Below are positions 1 to 6,434 of a DNA stretch of 7,816 nucleotides, piece after piece. The notes below the pieces were generated by a model. The model was not told the origin of the DNA, searched no databases, and was given only the letters and a program-made list of their open reading frames with translations. Numbering within the stretch: position 1 is the first letter of the stretch; each line of letters opens with the position of its first letter. The position numbers and the translations under genes are program-made. The DNA is from DATCKG01 sp036562385 (GTDB lineage: Bacteria; Bacillota; Sulfobacillia; Symbiobacteriales; Symbiobacteriaceae). The stretch is taken from the NCBI GenBank assembly GCA_036562385.1, contig DATCKG010000101.1:1-7816 (forward strand). The letters run 5' to 3'.

Positions 1-950
1 AGGATCATGCGGTCCTTGAGGGCTTCATTCTTTTTATTGGCAACAAAGGCGTTGTATTCGTTTTCGTTGGTGTGGCTGACGATCACTTCATCGGCGTAAA
101 TCATTGCAAAACGACCGGTCTTAATGCTTTGCTCCTGTGAAAGTGTAAGCAGTCCATAAAGGAACTTCTCGTCGCATTTCAGCATCTCGATAAACTCCAT
201 GAGTCCCCGGTTTGCGACGTTCAGTTCCCCGTCAAAGCGGTAGGCCCGCGGGTCAGACTCGCTGCCATACTGTCCCACTGTGGAGAGGTCAACGGAACCA
301 GTCAGTTCGCTGATGTCCTGACTCTTGGGGTCCGACGGACTGAAGGTGCCGATGCCGATCCGGTTCTTCTCCGAGAAGACGATGCGCTCGACGATCACGT
401 CCTCTGCCCGGCCGTTGTATTTGTCCTGCAGCATCTGGCGGCAGGCCGGGCAGAGGTCACCCTCGATGTAGATGCCGTACTCTTTATAGATCTGGTCCCT
501 GAGTTCGTGGGGAATCAAGTGCAGAGGCTCCTCATGCATCGGGCACCCCTTGATGGCGTAGATGGCCCCTTGCTCGGTCCGGGAGAACCGCTCCAGGCCG
601 CGTTTGAGCAGCGATACGATGGTACTCTTGCCGCCGCCCACCGGTCCCATCAGGAGCAAGATCCGCTTGCGAACCTCCAGCCGCTTGGCCGCCGACCGGA
701 AGTAATCCACCAGCTGCTCCAGCGGCTTCTCTAGGCCGAAGATCTCACCGGCAAAGAAGTTGTACTTCTTTTCCCCCTGCTCACCGGTGGTCACACCGTG
801 ACTCATGATCATGTTATAAACACGGGCATGGGCCAGGTCGGCCACCCAGGGCCGCTGCTTGACGATCTCAAAGTACTCCAGGAAGGTCCCTTCCCAGGAC
901 AGCCGCTGCTCTTCTTCCCGATGCCGTGCGAGCAGTTCCCTGAGATCCAC
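1..950 (-). CDS. prkA: PrkA-family serine protein kinase, N-terminal 316 residues (3' end outside window)
   Basis: This is the N-terminal half of a PrkA-type protein, a family of about 630 residues with an AAA+ ATPase module followed by a kinase-like domain, linked in Bacillus to sporulation and stationary-phase control. Reading the minus strand from GTG at 950 gives an open frame to the window edge. The Walker A motif GPVGGGKST lies at residues 102-110. It is followed by family-typical stretches: AIKGCPMHEEPLHLIP (132-147), a CPAC pair (167-170) as in PrkA, and NVANRGLMEFIEMLK (244-258), the Walker B/sensor region. The start is set by AAGGAGG with a 7-nt spacer before GTG. No GTG- or ATG-led extension is better supported. 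The C-terminal kinase-like domain is not in the window. The permease upstream is co-directional with a 156-bp gap, so prkA may have its own promoter. The family call is very secure; the substrate cannot be told from this part. Confidence 0.95.
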   Translation of the reverse strand, partial: MDLRELLARHREEEQRLSWEGTFLEYFEIVKQRPWVADLAHARVYNMIMSHGVTTGEQGEKKYNFFAGEIFGLEKPLEQLVDYFRSAAKRLEVRKRILLLMGPVGGGKSTIVSLLKRGLERFSRTEQGAIYAIKGCPMHEEPLHLIPHELRDQIYKEYGIYIEGDLCPACRQMLQDKYNGRAEDVIVERIVFSEKNRIGIGTFSPSDPKSQDISELTGSVDLSTVGQYGSESDPRAYRFDGELNVANRGLMEFIEMLKCDEKFLYGLLTLSQEQSIKTGRFAMIYADEVIVSHTNENEYNAFVANKKNEALKDRMI

Positions 951-1106
951 AGGCCCCCCTCCTTCCCCATCACGGTGGCTGTCAGAAACCCTGGTGGCTT
1001 AGTCTATGCACCAGATGGGAAAGCAGAAACTCAACTTGCTGGCAGGCGTATAAGCACTCCTTCTCAAGGCGCCACCGCGATGCCCGGCGGCCAACAGGTG
1101 CCGTGT
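951..1106. other. Intergenic region between permease and prkA; weak promoter-like palindrome
   Basis: This is a 156-bp gap between two co-directional minus-strand genes. I see no U-tract terminator for the permease; the only fold near its stop is a short GC-rich GCCGCC/GGTGGC pairing. Bases 991-1014 form a 6-bp inverted repeat (CTGGTG, 12-nt loop, CACCAG). On the minus strand its loop contains CATAGACT, one base from the sporulation sigma-E -10 consensus CATACANT. No convincing matching -35 was found at the usual distance. The prkA ribosome binding site lies at the left end. Treat the promoter idea as a lead only. Confidence 0.3.
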
Positions 1107-2414
1107 TCACTCCTGCCGCCGCCGCAGGATCCAGTAAACGGGAAGGCCGCTCAGGGTAAGAATCAGGCCCAGTATGGCCACCGCGGGATCGGCACTGAAG
1201 GAACTCCAGAGGATCCACAGGCCTGACCCGATGCCCACCAGCGGCACGAACGGATAGCCCCAGACCCGATAGGGCCGCTCCATGTCCGGCCGTTTGTGGC
1301 GCAGCACGAAGACCCCCACCATGGAGAGGACATAGAAGAACCAGGCGACGAAGACCACCAGATTCAACAGTTGCTCAAAGGTGCCGGTGAAAAAGAGCAC
1401 CACCGCCCAGGCCATGCACAGCAGCAGCGAATTGGCCGGGGTCCCGTACCGCGGATGAACCTGGGAGACCCAGCGGTCTCCGGGGAAGAGCCGGTCCCGG
1501 GCCATCGCAAAGTAGTAGCGGGGGCCGGTCATGGTGATGCCGTTGAGGGTGCCGAACATGCTGATCACCATGCCGAGGGTGATCAACATGCCGCCCCGGG
1601 TGCCGAAGAGCATCTCCGCCATGGGCACCACCGGTTTCTCCAAGGCCACCAGCTGATCCATGGGAATCACGCCCACCAAGGCCGCGTTGAACGCGCTGTA
1701 GACCACCGTCACCAGCAACAGTCCACCGATCAGGGCCAGGGGCAGGTTCCGATGGGGGTTGCGGATCTCCTCGGCTAGCTGGCCGACGTTCATCCAGCCG
1801 TCGTAGGCCCAGAGGATCACCAGCACCGACTGCGCCAGGGCCTGGGCCACGCCCTGATCCGGCAGCACGGGTGCGAGGTTGCCGGGGTTCATGCAGACGA
1901 GGCCGCCGAGGACCAGAAGAGCGATGGGAATCAGCTTGCCCGCGGTGGAGAGCACCTGCACCCATCCACCGAAGCGGACCCCCCAGATGTTGATGAGGGT
2001 GAGCCCGACGATCGCCGCCACGCCAGCCACGGACTGGGCCCCAGGACTCATGGGCACGACAGCACTCAGGTACGTGGCAAAGAGCATGGCCAGGGCCGCC
2101 TGCAGGGCCGGATTGTAGCCCAGGAACGTGGCCCAGCCCTGGAGGAATGCCATCCACTCGCCGTAGGCTTCCCGGAGGTAGACGTAGGTGCCCCCTGCCC
2201 GGGGCATGGCTGCGGCCAGTTCCGCCAGGGTCAGCGCCGCCGCCAGGCTCATCAGGCCGCCCAGCGTCCAGGCCATCACCCCGAGGCCCGGCGCCCGGGC
2301 TGCCGCGAAGACCACCGCGGGCAGGGCGAAAATTCCCGATCCGATGACGATACCCACCACTGTGAACGTCGCCTGAAGCAAACCCAAATCGCGCCGCAAT
2401 TCTTGCTGCATCAA
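1107..2414 (-). CDS. APC-superfamily amino acid permease (LAT/SteT-like), 435 aa
   Basis: This is an integral membrane transporter for amino acids, of the amino acid-polyamine-organocation superfamily. The first helix carries the family signature GIVIGSGIFALPA (about residues 21-33), the unwound substrate-binding segment. AELAAAMPRAGGTYVYL (about 65-81) is the conserved helix 2/3 region. About 12 hydrophobic segments can be traced along 435 residues, the usual length for the LAT branch that includes Bacillus SteT (Ser/Thr exchanger). The C terminus is short and basic (ILRRRQE). The start is TTG at 2414 or ATG at 2411: GGAAGGAG ends 8 nt before the TTG and 11 nt before the ATG, so either is possible. 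The gene diverges from an M24 peptidase, so a link between peptide breakdown and amino acid exchange is possible but unproven. The substrate cannot be assigned; the fold and class are secure. Confidence 0.93.
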   Translation of the reverse strand: MMQQELRRDLGLLQATFTVVGIVIGSGIFALPAVVFAAARAPGLGVMAWTLGGLMSLAAALTLAELAAAMPRAGGTYVYLREAYGEWMAFLQGWATFLGYNPALQAALAMLFATYLSAVVPMSPGAQSVAGVAAIVGLTLINIWGVRFGGWVQVLSTAGKLIPIALLVLGGLVCMNPGNLAPVLPDQGVAQALAQSVLVILWAYDGWMNVGQLAEEIRNPHRNLPLALIGGLLLVTVVYSAFNAALVGVIPMDQLVALEKPVVPMAEMLFGTRGGMLITLGMVISMFGTLNGITMTGPRYYFAMARDRLFPGDRWVSQVHPRYGTPANSLLLCMAWAVVLFFTGTFEQLLNLVVFVAWFFYVLSMVGVFVLRHKRPDMERPYRVWGYPFVPLVGIGSGLWILWSSFSADPAVAILGLILTLSGLPVYWILRRRQE

Positions 2415-2459
2415 AGGGATAACTCCTTCCAGAACAAGAGTAAGTCACCAATTAAGCTA

Positions 2460-2489
2460 ATCATAGCCGATCCGAGGATGGGGGGCCAA
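2460..2489 (-). promoter_or_regulatory. Sigma-A-type promoter for the permease
   Basis: On the minus strand, TTGGCC (2489-2484, four of six matches to TTGACA) and TATGAT (2465-2460, five of six matches to TATAAT) are separated by 18 nt. Transcription would start near 2453 and give a leader of about 40 nt ending in the GGAAGGAG ribosome binding site. This is the best promoter match in the window, though no experiment supports it. Confidence 0.5.
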
Positions 2490-2541
2490 CACCTTGACCG
2501 AGAAGGAGTTTGTTATCGATCAACGAATAGAATTTCAACTT

Positions 2542-2557
2542 GACGGATAAGTCCGTC
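2542..2557 (+). other. Small hairpin in the peptidase leader
   Basis: GACGGA, loop TAAG, TCCGTC form a perfect 6-bp stem 26 nt before the peptidase start and 14 nt before its GGAGG. It could be an operator half-site pair or a leader hairpin. No clear -35/-10 pair was found for the peptidase; the nearest candidate is TAGAAT at 2528-2533, which lacks a good -35 partner. Confidence 0.25.
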
Positions 2558-2583
2558 GGAATCTGACGTCCGGAGGCGAATCG

Positions 2584-3759
2584 ATGACCGCAACCCCCCG
2601 ATCTGAGCTGGATCTGCGCATCGCCCGGTTGCAGCGCGTCCTGGCCGAGCAGGGGCTGGACGGCGCCCTGCTGCACGGCCTGACCAACATCTACTACTTC
2701 AGCGGCACAGCCCAGCAGTCTCACCTGTGGGTCCCGGTGGAGGGGCGCCCTGTCCTGCTGGTGCGGCGGGTGCTGGAACGGGCCCGCCGGGAATCGGTCC
2801 TGGATCAGGTGGAGCCGCTGACGAGCCTGCGGCAGTTGCCGAAGGTGCTGGGGCCGGTCCGGTCCATCGGCATGGAGCTGGACATCCTTCCGGTGGCGCT
2901 TTACCAGCGGTACCAGCAGGTCCTGCCGGGGATCCGGGTGACCGACATCAGCCCCGCCGTCGCGGCGCTGCGGGCGGTGAAGAGCCCCTATGAGGTGGGG
3001 CTGATCCGGGAGGCTGCGTCCCTGGCCGATGCTGCCTTCCGGGAGGCGGCCCAGGCGCTCCGGGAGGGCATCACCGAACTGGACCTGGCCATCGTGCTGG
3101 AGGCCGCCAGCCGGCGGCACGGCTATCAGGGGATGATCCGCTGGCGGGCCACCACCGGGTTTGAGTGCCCCTGGGTCCACGTGCTGGCCGGGGAAAGCGC
3201 CCTGGCTTTCAGTTTTCCCGACACCCCCTTCGGCGGCGAGGGCCTGACGCCCGCGGTTCCTTACGGGCCGGGGCGCCGGCGGATCGAACGGTCGATGCCG
3301 GTTTGCATCGACTTTGCCACCGGCTGTCACGGCTACCTGCACGACATGACCCGGACCCTCTCGGTGGGCCCCCTGGATCCGAAGCTGACCGCCGCCTACG
3401 ACGTCTGCCGGGAGATCCTGGCGGAGGTGGAGGCTGCTGCCCGTCCGGGCGTGGAAACGGAGGCGCTGTGGGAGAAAAGCCTGGCAGTGGCCGCCCGGCA
3501 CGGGCTGGAAGAGTACTTCATGGGCTGGGGCACCAACCGGGTCCGCTTCGTAGGCCACGGCGTGGGCCTGGAACTGGACGAGCAGCCGGTGCTGGCCGCC
3601 CGGCAGCACACGCCCCTGCAGCCCGGCCATGTCATCGCCATCGAGCCCAAGTTCTTCTTCCCGGGCCTGGGAGCGGTGGGACTGGAGCACACCTACGTGG
3701 TGACGGAGACGGGTCTGGAGCGAATCACCATCACCGGCGACGATCTGTTTGTAGTCTGA
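2584..3759 (+). CDS. M24-family metallopeptidase (Xaa-Pro aminopeptidase/prolidase-like), 391 aa
   Basis: This is a cytoplasmic two-metal aminopeptidase of the pita-bread fold, of the type that releases an N-terminal residue before proline or cleaves Xaa-Pro dipeptides. An N-terminal creatinase-like domain (about residues 8-130, with GALLHGLTNIYYFSG) precedes the catalytic domain (about 137-380). All five metal ligands can be placed: D243 in VCIDFATG, D254 in YLHDMTRT, H325 in FVGHGVGLELDE, E354 in AIEPKF, and E368 in GLEHTYVVTE. Length is usual for the family. The start ATG follows GGAGG with a 7-nt spacer. No signal peptide or membrane segment is visible. Third-position GC is very high, as for backbone genes. 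It converges on the minus-strand ATPase gene, which has no stop codon before entering this gene. Some M24 proteins have other activities, so the substrate is inferred from family membership. Confidence 0.94.
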   Translation: MTATPRSELDLRIARLQRVLAEQGLDGALLHGLTNIYYFSGTAQQSHLWVPVEGRPVLLVRRVLERARRESVLDQVEPLTSLRQLPKVLGPVRSIGMELDILPVALYQRYQQVLPGIRVTDISPAVAALRAVKSPYEVGLIREAASLADAAFREAAQALREGITELDLAIVLEAASRRHGYQGMIRWRATTGFECPWVHVLAGESALAFSFPDTPFGGEGLTPAVPYGPGRRRIERSMPVCIDFATGCHGYLHDMTRTLSVGPLDPKLTAAYDVCREILAEVEAAARPGVETEALWEKSLAVAARHGLEEYFMGWGTNRVRFVGHGVGLELDEQPVLAARQHTPLQPGHVIAIEPKFFFPGLGAVGLEHTYVVTETGLERITITGDDLFVV

Positions 3760-3770
3760 TCCACCGGCCC

Positions 3771-3813
3771 AAAAAACCAGCAGAGCACCCTCCGTCAAGA
3801 GGGTGCTCAGGTT
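3771..3813 (-). terminator. Intrinsic terminator between convergent genes, overlapping the ATPase frame
   Basis: A perfect 10-bp stem pairs GAGCACCCTC (3783-3792) with GAGGGTGCTC (3799-3808) around a 6-nt loop. On the minus strand it is followed, after TGCTGG, by six Ts (3776-3771). Flanking AACC (3813-3810) and GGTT (3778-3775) can extend the stem below an uneven internal loop, so that the U-tract directly follows. On the plus strand the same stem lies 23 nt after the peptidase stop but has no U-tract, only the six As before it. It is therefore best as a minus-strand terminator, perhaps working both ways. Confidence 0.7.
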
Positions 3814-4557
3814 CACGCCATACAGTGCATCCGCCACGTACCTGCCGTCGGGCATATCCCACAGGACCTTCTTCAGATCCGGCACGAAATCCGTATCGGG
3901 AATCGCCCGGTGCCGCAGGATCATGAGGCCGACGGACGGCCCCAGGGCCGGAGTGGAACGCAGGATGCCGACCGGCGTGATCAGATCATGCGATCCCTTG
4001 CTCAGGGGCTCGATATCGGTGGACGAGACCTGACCCTCTGCCGAGATACGACTCCAGATGACCTTCAGCGGGAAGTACTGCCGGAACCACTTGTTCGGAG
4101 GATCAAAGGGATGGCCCAGCCGCAGATAGGCAACGATCTTGAAGTGCGGATCACCCTCCGGCTCCGGGAGCCACTCGAGGTTCACGCCAGCCCCATTCAG
4201 TACATCCGGCGTCATCGTAAGCCGCCAGGCTTCCTTGCCGGAGTAGCTCTCCACTTCAATTCGGCCAGCAATGTTCAGGAGAGCAATCAGCCCAGAGCCA
4301 TTCAGCTCTCTGAACACCACCTCATCGGGCAGGATGATCACCCGGGACGGCGCCGGCGTGGGCGCGTCATCATAAACGATCAGCGTCCCGTCTCGCTCAT
4401 CGGCAATGAACTCAATATTTCTGGCCCCAGAGTGGAACGCATTTTCGACCAGCTCCATCAGGATCTCTTCCCGCTGGGAGGGGAGGGACCGGAACTGTTC
4501 CCGCAGACGGCCGATATCCACGCTCAGATGCAGCGGCGCTACCACAGCGTTGCTCAT
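3771..4557 (-). CDS. MutL-like GHKL ATPase-domain protein; 3' end unresolved (no stop before terminator)
   Basis: The N terminus is a GHKL-type ATPase fold (the MutL, Hsp90, gyrase B and histidine kinase group). The N-box is MELVENAFHSGA with E35 and N39, very close to MutL. The next box, normally DxGxG, reads VYDDAPTP (61-68), so its first glycine is missing. ELNGSGLIALLNIAGRIEVES (84-104) matches the MutL-type RGEALASI region. Residues about 105-250 are not recognised. ATG at 4557 follows AAGGAGG with an 8-nt spacer. The frame has no stop before the terminator hairpin (residues 250-259) and formally runs to 2461 (698 codons). Everything after about residue 267 is antisense to the peptidase and not credible as protein, so I end the entry at the U-tract. 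Possible causes are truncation, a frameshift after about residue 229, or a true nonstop message. It is the last gene of the RecA operon; its exact role is unknown. Confidence 0.7.
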
Positions 4558-4577
4558 GTGTCGTCCTCCTTCAGAGC

Positions 4578-4608
4578 AAGAAAGGGGTCCGGGCGAGAAC
4601 CGGACCCC
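4578..4608 (-). terminator. Terminator or attenuator just upstream of the ATPase gene
   Basis: On the minus strand GGGGTCCGG (4608-4600) and CCGGACCCC (4592-4584) form a perfect 9-bp GC-rich stem with a 7-nt loop, followed at once by TTTCTT. It lies 8 nt after the stop of the 51-aa gene and about 10 nt before the ATPase ribosome binding site. No room remains for a separate promoter, so the ATPase must depend on readthrough, antitermination or a promoter inside the upstream gene. Confidence 0.65.
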
Positions 4609-4616
4609 CGATCAAT

Positions 4617-4772
4617 TCAGGCGTACAGTCCTTTCCTCAAGAGCCGGTCGAAGTCAATCACCAGCTGCAGGGCTGTTTTGCTGTACGGCACCAGCAGGAA
4701 TCCCGGCGGCACCGTCAGCATCATAGGCTCCTCGTGATATACAAGCGGCTCAAGTATGGCCTGCACGTGCAT
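4617..4772 (-). CDS. Small protein of unknown function, 51 aa
   Basis: This is a short frame after the RecA-like gene, starting 11 nt past its stop and ending just before the terminator. It begins MHVQAILEPLVYHEEPMMLT and continues through a hydrophobic stretch (VPPGFLLVPY) to a basic end (DRLLRKGLYA). I do not recognise it. The start at 4772 is supported by GGAGAGTG immediately before ATG, an exact copy of the initiation sequence of the RecA-like gene. A second candidate is the ATG pair at 4724/4721, preceded by GAGGAG, which would give 34-35 residues. Its position in the operon with close spacing argues that it is translated. No membrane helix of full length is present and no metal-binding pattern is seen. 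Confidence 0.6.
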   Translation of the reverse strand: MHVQAILEPLVYHEEPMMLTVPPGFLLVPYSKTALQLVIDFDRLLRKGLYA

Positions 4773-4783
4773 CACTCTCCCTG

Positions 4784-5980
4784 TCAGTCGCCCAGGGAGA
4801 AGAGATCCTCGCCCTGCTCATTCTCGGTCCGAACCGCCTCACCTACCTCCAGCGCGGCGGTCTCTTCTACTTCAGTGGGAGGAGTCTCCTCCGTGGGCTC
4901 CGCTTCCTCTTCAGGCGCCTCCGCCACCGCATCATTGCTGGCCGTCACCTTGGCATAGAACCGGTCACGCAGGTACTCGAAGAAGCGCTCGTTGCTCCGG
5001 GCCTCCTCGACAATCGCCTTCATGCCGTTCCACTTGATCTCCTTACCGTTGCGCAGCATCGGCGTGCCGTCTTCCTTACGGAGCGTGTACCAGGCGCCGG
5101 CCCGGGTAATGATGCCCTCCTCGATGCAGACATCAACCACTTCCTGCACATGGTCGATGCCCTTCCCGTAGATGATCTCAACCTCCGTGACCTTCTGCGG
5201 CGGAGCCAGTCGGTTCTTCACCGTCTTGTAGCGGACCCGGTGACCGATGATCTCGTCGCCGTCCCGCACCCAGTCCGTCTTTCGCACCTCGATGGACAGG
5301 GTGGCCCAGAACTTCGGCGCCCGGCCGCCAGGCACGACTTCCCGCGGCCCGTGCGGGGACATCGAGTCGCGGATCTGGTTGATATAGATGAAGGCGCAGT
5401 TGGACTTGCGCACGACGCTGTTCAGCTTCCGTAGCGCTTTACCGATCAGCCGGGCCTGCAGCGCCATCTGCTGGTCGCTCATCGTGCCTTCCAGCTCCGC
5501 TCGGGGCACCAGTGCCGCCAGCGAGTCGACGACCACGACGCCGAACAGGCCGGACGCCACCAGGGCCTCGGCCACGTCCATTGCCGTCTCGCCGTCCTCC
5601 GGCTGCACCAGATACAGGTCGTTCACGTCGACCCCGAGCTGTGCCGCATATTCGGCGTCAAAGGCGGTCTCCGCGTCGATCCAGGCCGCCTTCTCGCCCT
5701 TCTTCTGCGCCTCGGCTACCACACCCAGCGCCACACTGGTCTTGCCGCTGGCCTCCGGGCCGAAGATATAGGTAAAGCGGCCTCGGGGCACGCCGCCCCG
5801 GCCGATGATCTGGTTCAGCTTCAGGCTCTGAGTGGGAATCGTCTCGATGCGGAAGGTGCCGGCCCGCCGGTCGCCCAGCCGCATGATCGTTCCCTCGCCG
5901 AACTGCTTGTTGATCCGGGCCATCAGCTTTTCGTACTCTTCATCGCGCCGGACCGTCTTCACAGCCTCACTCATACGCAT
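4784..5980 (-). CDS. recA: RecA-family recombinase with divergent L2 loop and long acidic tail, 398 aa
   Basis: This is an ATP-dependent DNA strand-exchange protein of the bacterial RecA type. Numbering from ATG 5980, it shows the N-terminal oligomerisation helix (INKQFGEGTIMRLGD, 23-37), Walker A GPEASGKT (74-81), the catalytic glutamate in IDAETAFD (E104), Walker B VVVVDS (D152), loop L1 near VPRAELEGTMSD, and the INQ motif (Q202) opening loop L2. L2 reads SMSPHGPREVVPGG: one residue shorter than usual, and the phenylalanine normally found near its middle is replaced. The last 50 or so residues are strongly acidic and end GEDLFSLGD, making it longer than the usual 340-355. GTG 5983 is another possible start; GGAG lies 4 nt before ATG 5980. 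It follows the 120-aa gene by 17 nt. The SpoVG/SSB-like neighbour suggests a phage-type second RecA rather than the housekeeping copy, but that is inference. Confidence 0.92.
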   Translation of the reverse strand: MRMSEAVKTVRRDEEYEKLMARINKQFGEGTIMRLGDRRAGTFRIETIPTQSLKLNQIIGRGGVPRGRFTYIFGPEASGKTSVALGVVAEAQKKGEKAAWIDAETAFDAEYAAQLGVDVNDLYLVQPEDGETAMDVAEALVASGLFGVVVVDSLAALVPRAELEGTMSDQQMALQARLIGKALRKLNSVVRKSNCAFIYINQIRDSMSPHGPREVVPGGRAPKFWATLSIEVRKTDWVRDGDEIIGHRVRYKTVKNRLAPPQKVTEVEIIYGKGIDHVQEVVDVCIEEGIITRAGAWYTLRKEDGTPMLRNGKEIKWNGMKAIVEEARSNERFFEYLRDRFYAKVTASNDAVAEAPEEEAEPTEETPPTEVEETAALEVGEAVRTENEQGEDLFSLGD

Positions 5981-5997
5981 CACTCTCCGTCAAGCCG

Positions 5998-6360
5998 TCA
6001 TGCCTCCGGCACCTTCTTGGCCATCGCCTTCAGGTCGATGAGCTGGCGATGCACCCGCTGCCAGGCGGCCCGCGCCGCTGCCGTGGGCGCCCGTTCGGCT
6101 TCATTGCGGGTGGTGGTGATCAGGTCATCCAGCAGCTTCAGGGGATTGACCGCGGCGCTGACGTGAAAACTAAGACCGGTCAGGGTCTGCCACTGCGCGA
6201 GCAGGTCGGCAATCTCCTCAGCGACCGCCTCTTTCGCCTCCTTCTCATCGAACCCCTGATTCCGGTAGGCCTGGTACAGGTACATCAGGCTGGTCATCAG
6301 CGTCTCGCGCGTCTCCCGGGCCTGTACCACGCCCTTGTTGCGGGCTATCTGTACCGACAT
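5998..6360 (-). CDS. Helical protein of unknown function, 120 aa
   Basis: I do not recognise this protein. It is largely helical and charged: an amphipathic segment TLMTSLMYLYQAYRNQGF (about 20-37), then an alanine/glutamate-rich helix (DEKEAKEAVAEEIADLLAQW), a central stretch ending in NPLKLLDDLI, and a final basic helix (AWQRVHRQLIDLKAMAKKV). There is no cysteine, no membrane segment and no known catalytic motif. ATG at 6366 lies directly against GGAGGG and is too close for initiation; ATG at 6360, 7 nt after GGAGG, is the better start. It sits between the SpoVG/SSB-like and RecA-like genes, so a recombination accessory or loader role is possible, but nothing in the sequence proves it. Its ribosome binding site lies inside a nested inverted repeat. 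Confidence 0.75.
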   Translation of the reverse strand: MSVQIARNKGVVQARETRETLMTSLMYLYQAYRNQGFDEKEAKEAVAEEIADLLAQWQTLTGLSFHVSAAVNPLKLLDDLITTTRNEAERAPTAAARAAWQRVHRQLIDLKAMAKKVPEA

Positions 6361-6368
6361 GGGCATCC

Positions 6369-6432
6369 CTCCAGTCCGGCAGGACGGAACACATGTCCGT
6401 CCTGCCGCCTCATTTCAAGCATTAGACTGGAG
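6369..6432 (-). promoter_or_regulatory. Nested hairpin covering the ribosome binding site of the 120-aa gene
   Basis: The inner arms CGGCAGGACGGA (6377-6388) and TCCGTCCTGCCG (6396-6407) form a perfect 12-bp stem with a 7-nt loop. Outside them, CTCCAGTC (6369-6376) and GACTGGAG (6425-6432) form a second perfect 8-bp pairing. On the minus-strand mRNA the downstream outer arm contains the GGAG that should start translation of the 120-aa gene. No U-tract follows, so this is not a typical terminator. It could control translation or be an RNA-processing site. Confidence 0.55.
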
Positions 6433-6434
6433 CA

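Noticed and set aside
1060..1106. Terminator after the permease
   Set aside because: Only a weak GC-rich pairing with a G-T pair and no U-tract is present.
798..1226. Plus-strand 142-codon frame across the prkA start and permease end
   Set aside because: It crosses two real minus-strand genes and has no start signal or recognisable motif.
1375..2451. Minus-strand 358-codon frame over the permease
   Set aside because: It is a shifted frame of the permease, rich in Arg/Gly/Pro/His, with none of the hydrophobic helices of the true frame.
2494..2522. TTGACC at 2494 as the -35 of a peptidase promoter
   Set aside because: No -10-like hexamer lies 16-18 nt downstream; the nearby TAGAAT is too far away.
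2461..3759. Continuation of the minus-strand ATPase frame (residues about 267-698) as a real protein
   Set aside because: It is exactly antisense to the well-conserved M24 peptidase gene. Its Gly/Pro/Arg/His-rich content is typical of a shadow frame in GC-rich DNA, and it lies beyond a terminator.
3165..3926. Plus-strand open frame overlapping the peptidase in another frame
   Set aside because: It is a frame shadow of the peptidase with extreme Arg/Gly/Pro content and no ribosome binding site.
3910..4737. Plus-strand 275-codon open frame
   Set aside because: It is antisense to the GHKL ATPase gene, whose N-box and start signal are convincing on the minus strand.
6377..6407. 12-bp hairpin as an intrinsic terminator between the SpoVG-like and 120-aa genes
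   Set aside because: There is no run of Us on either strand, and the next ribosome binding site follows at once.
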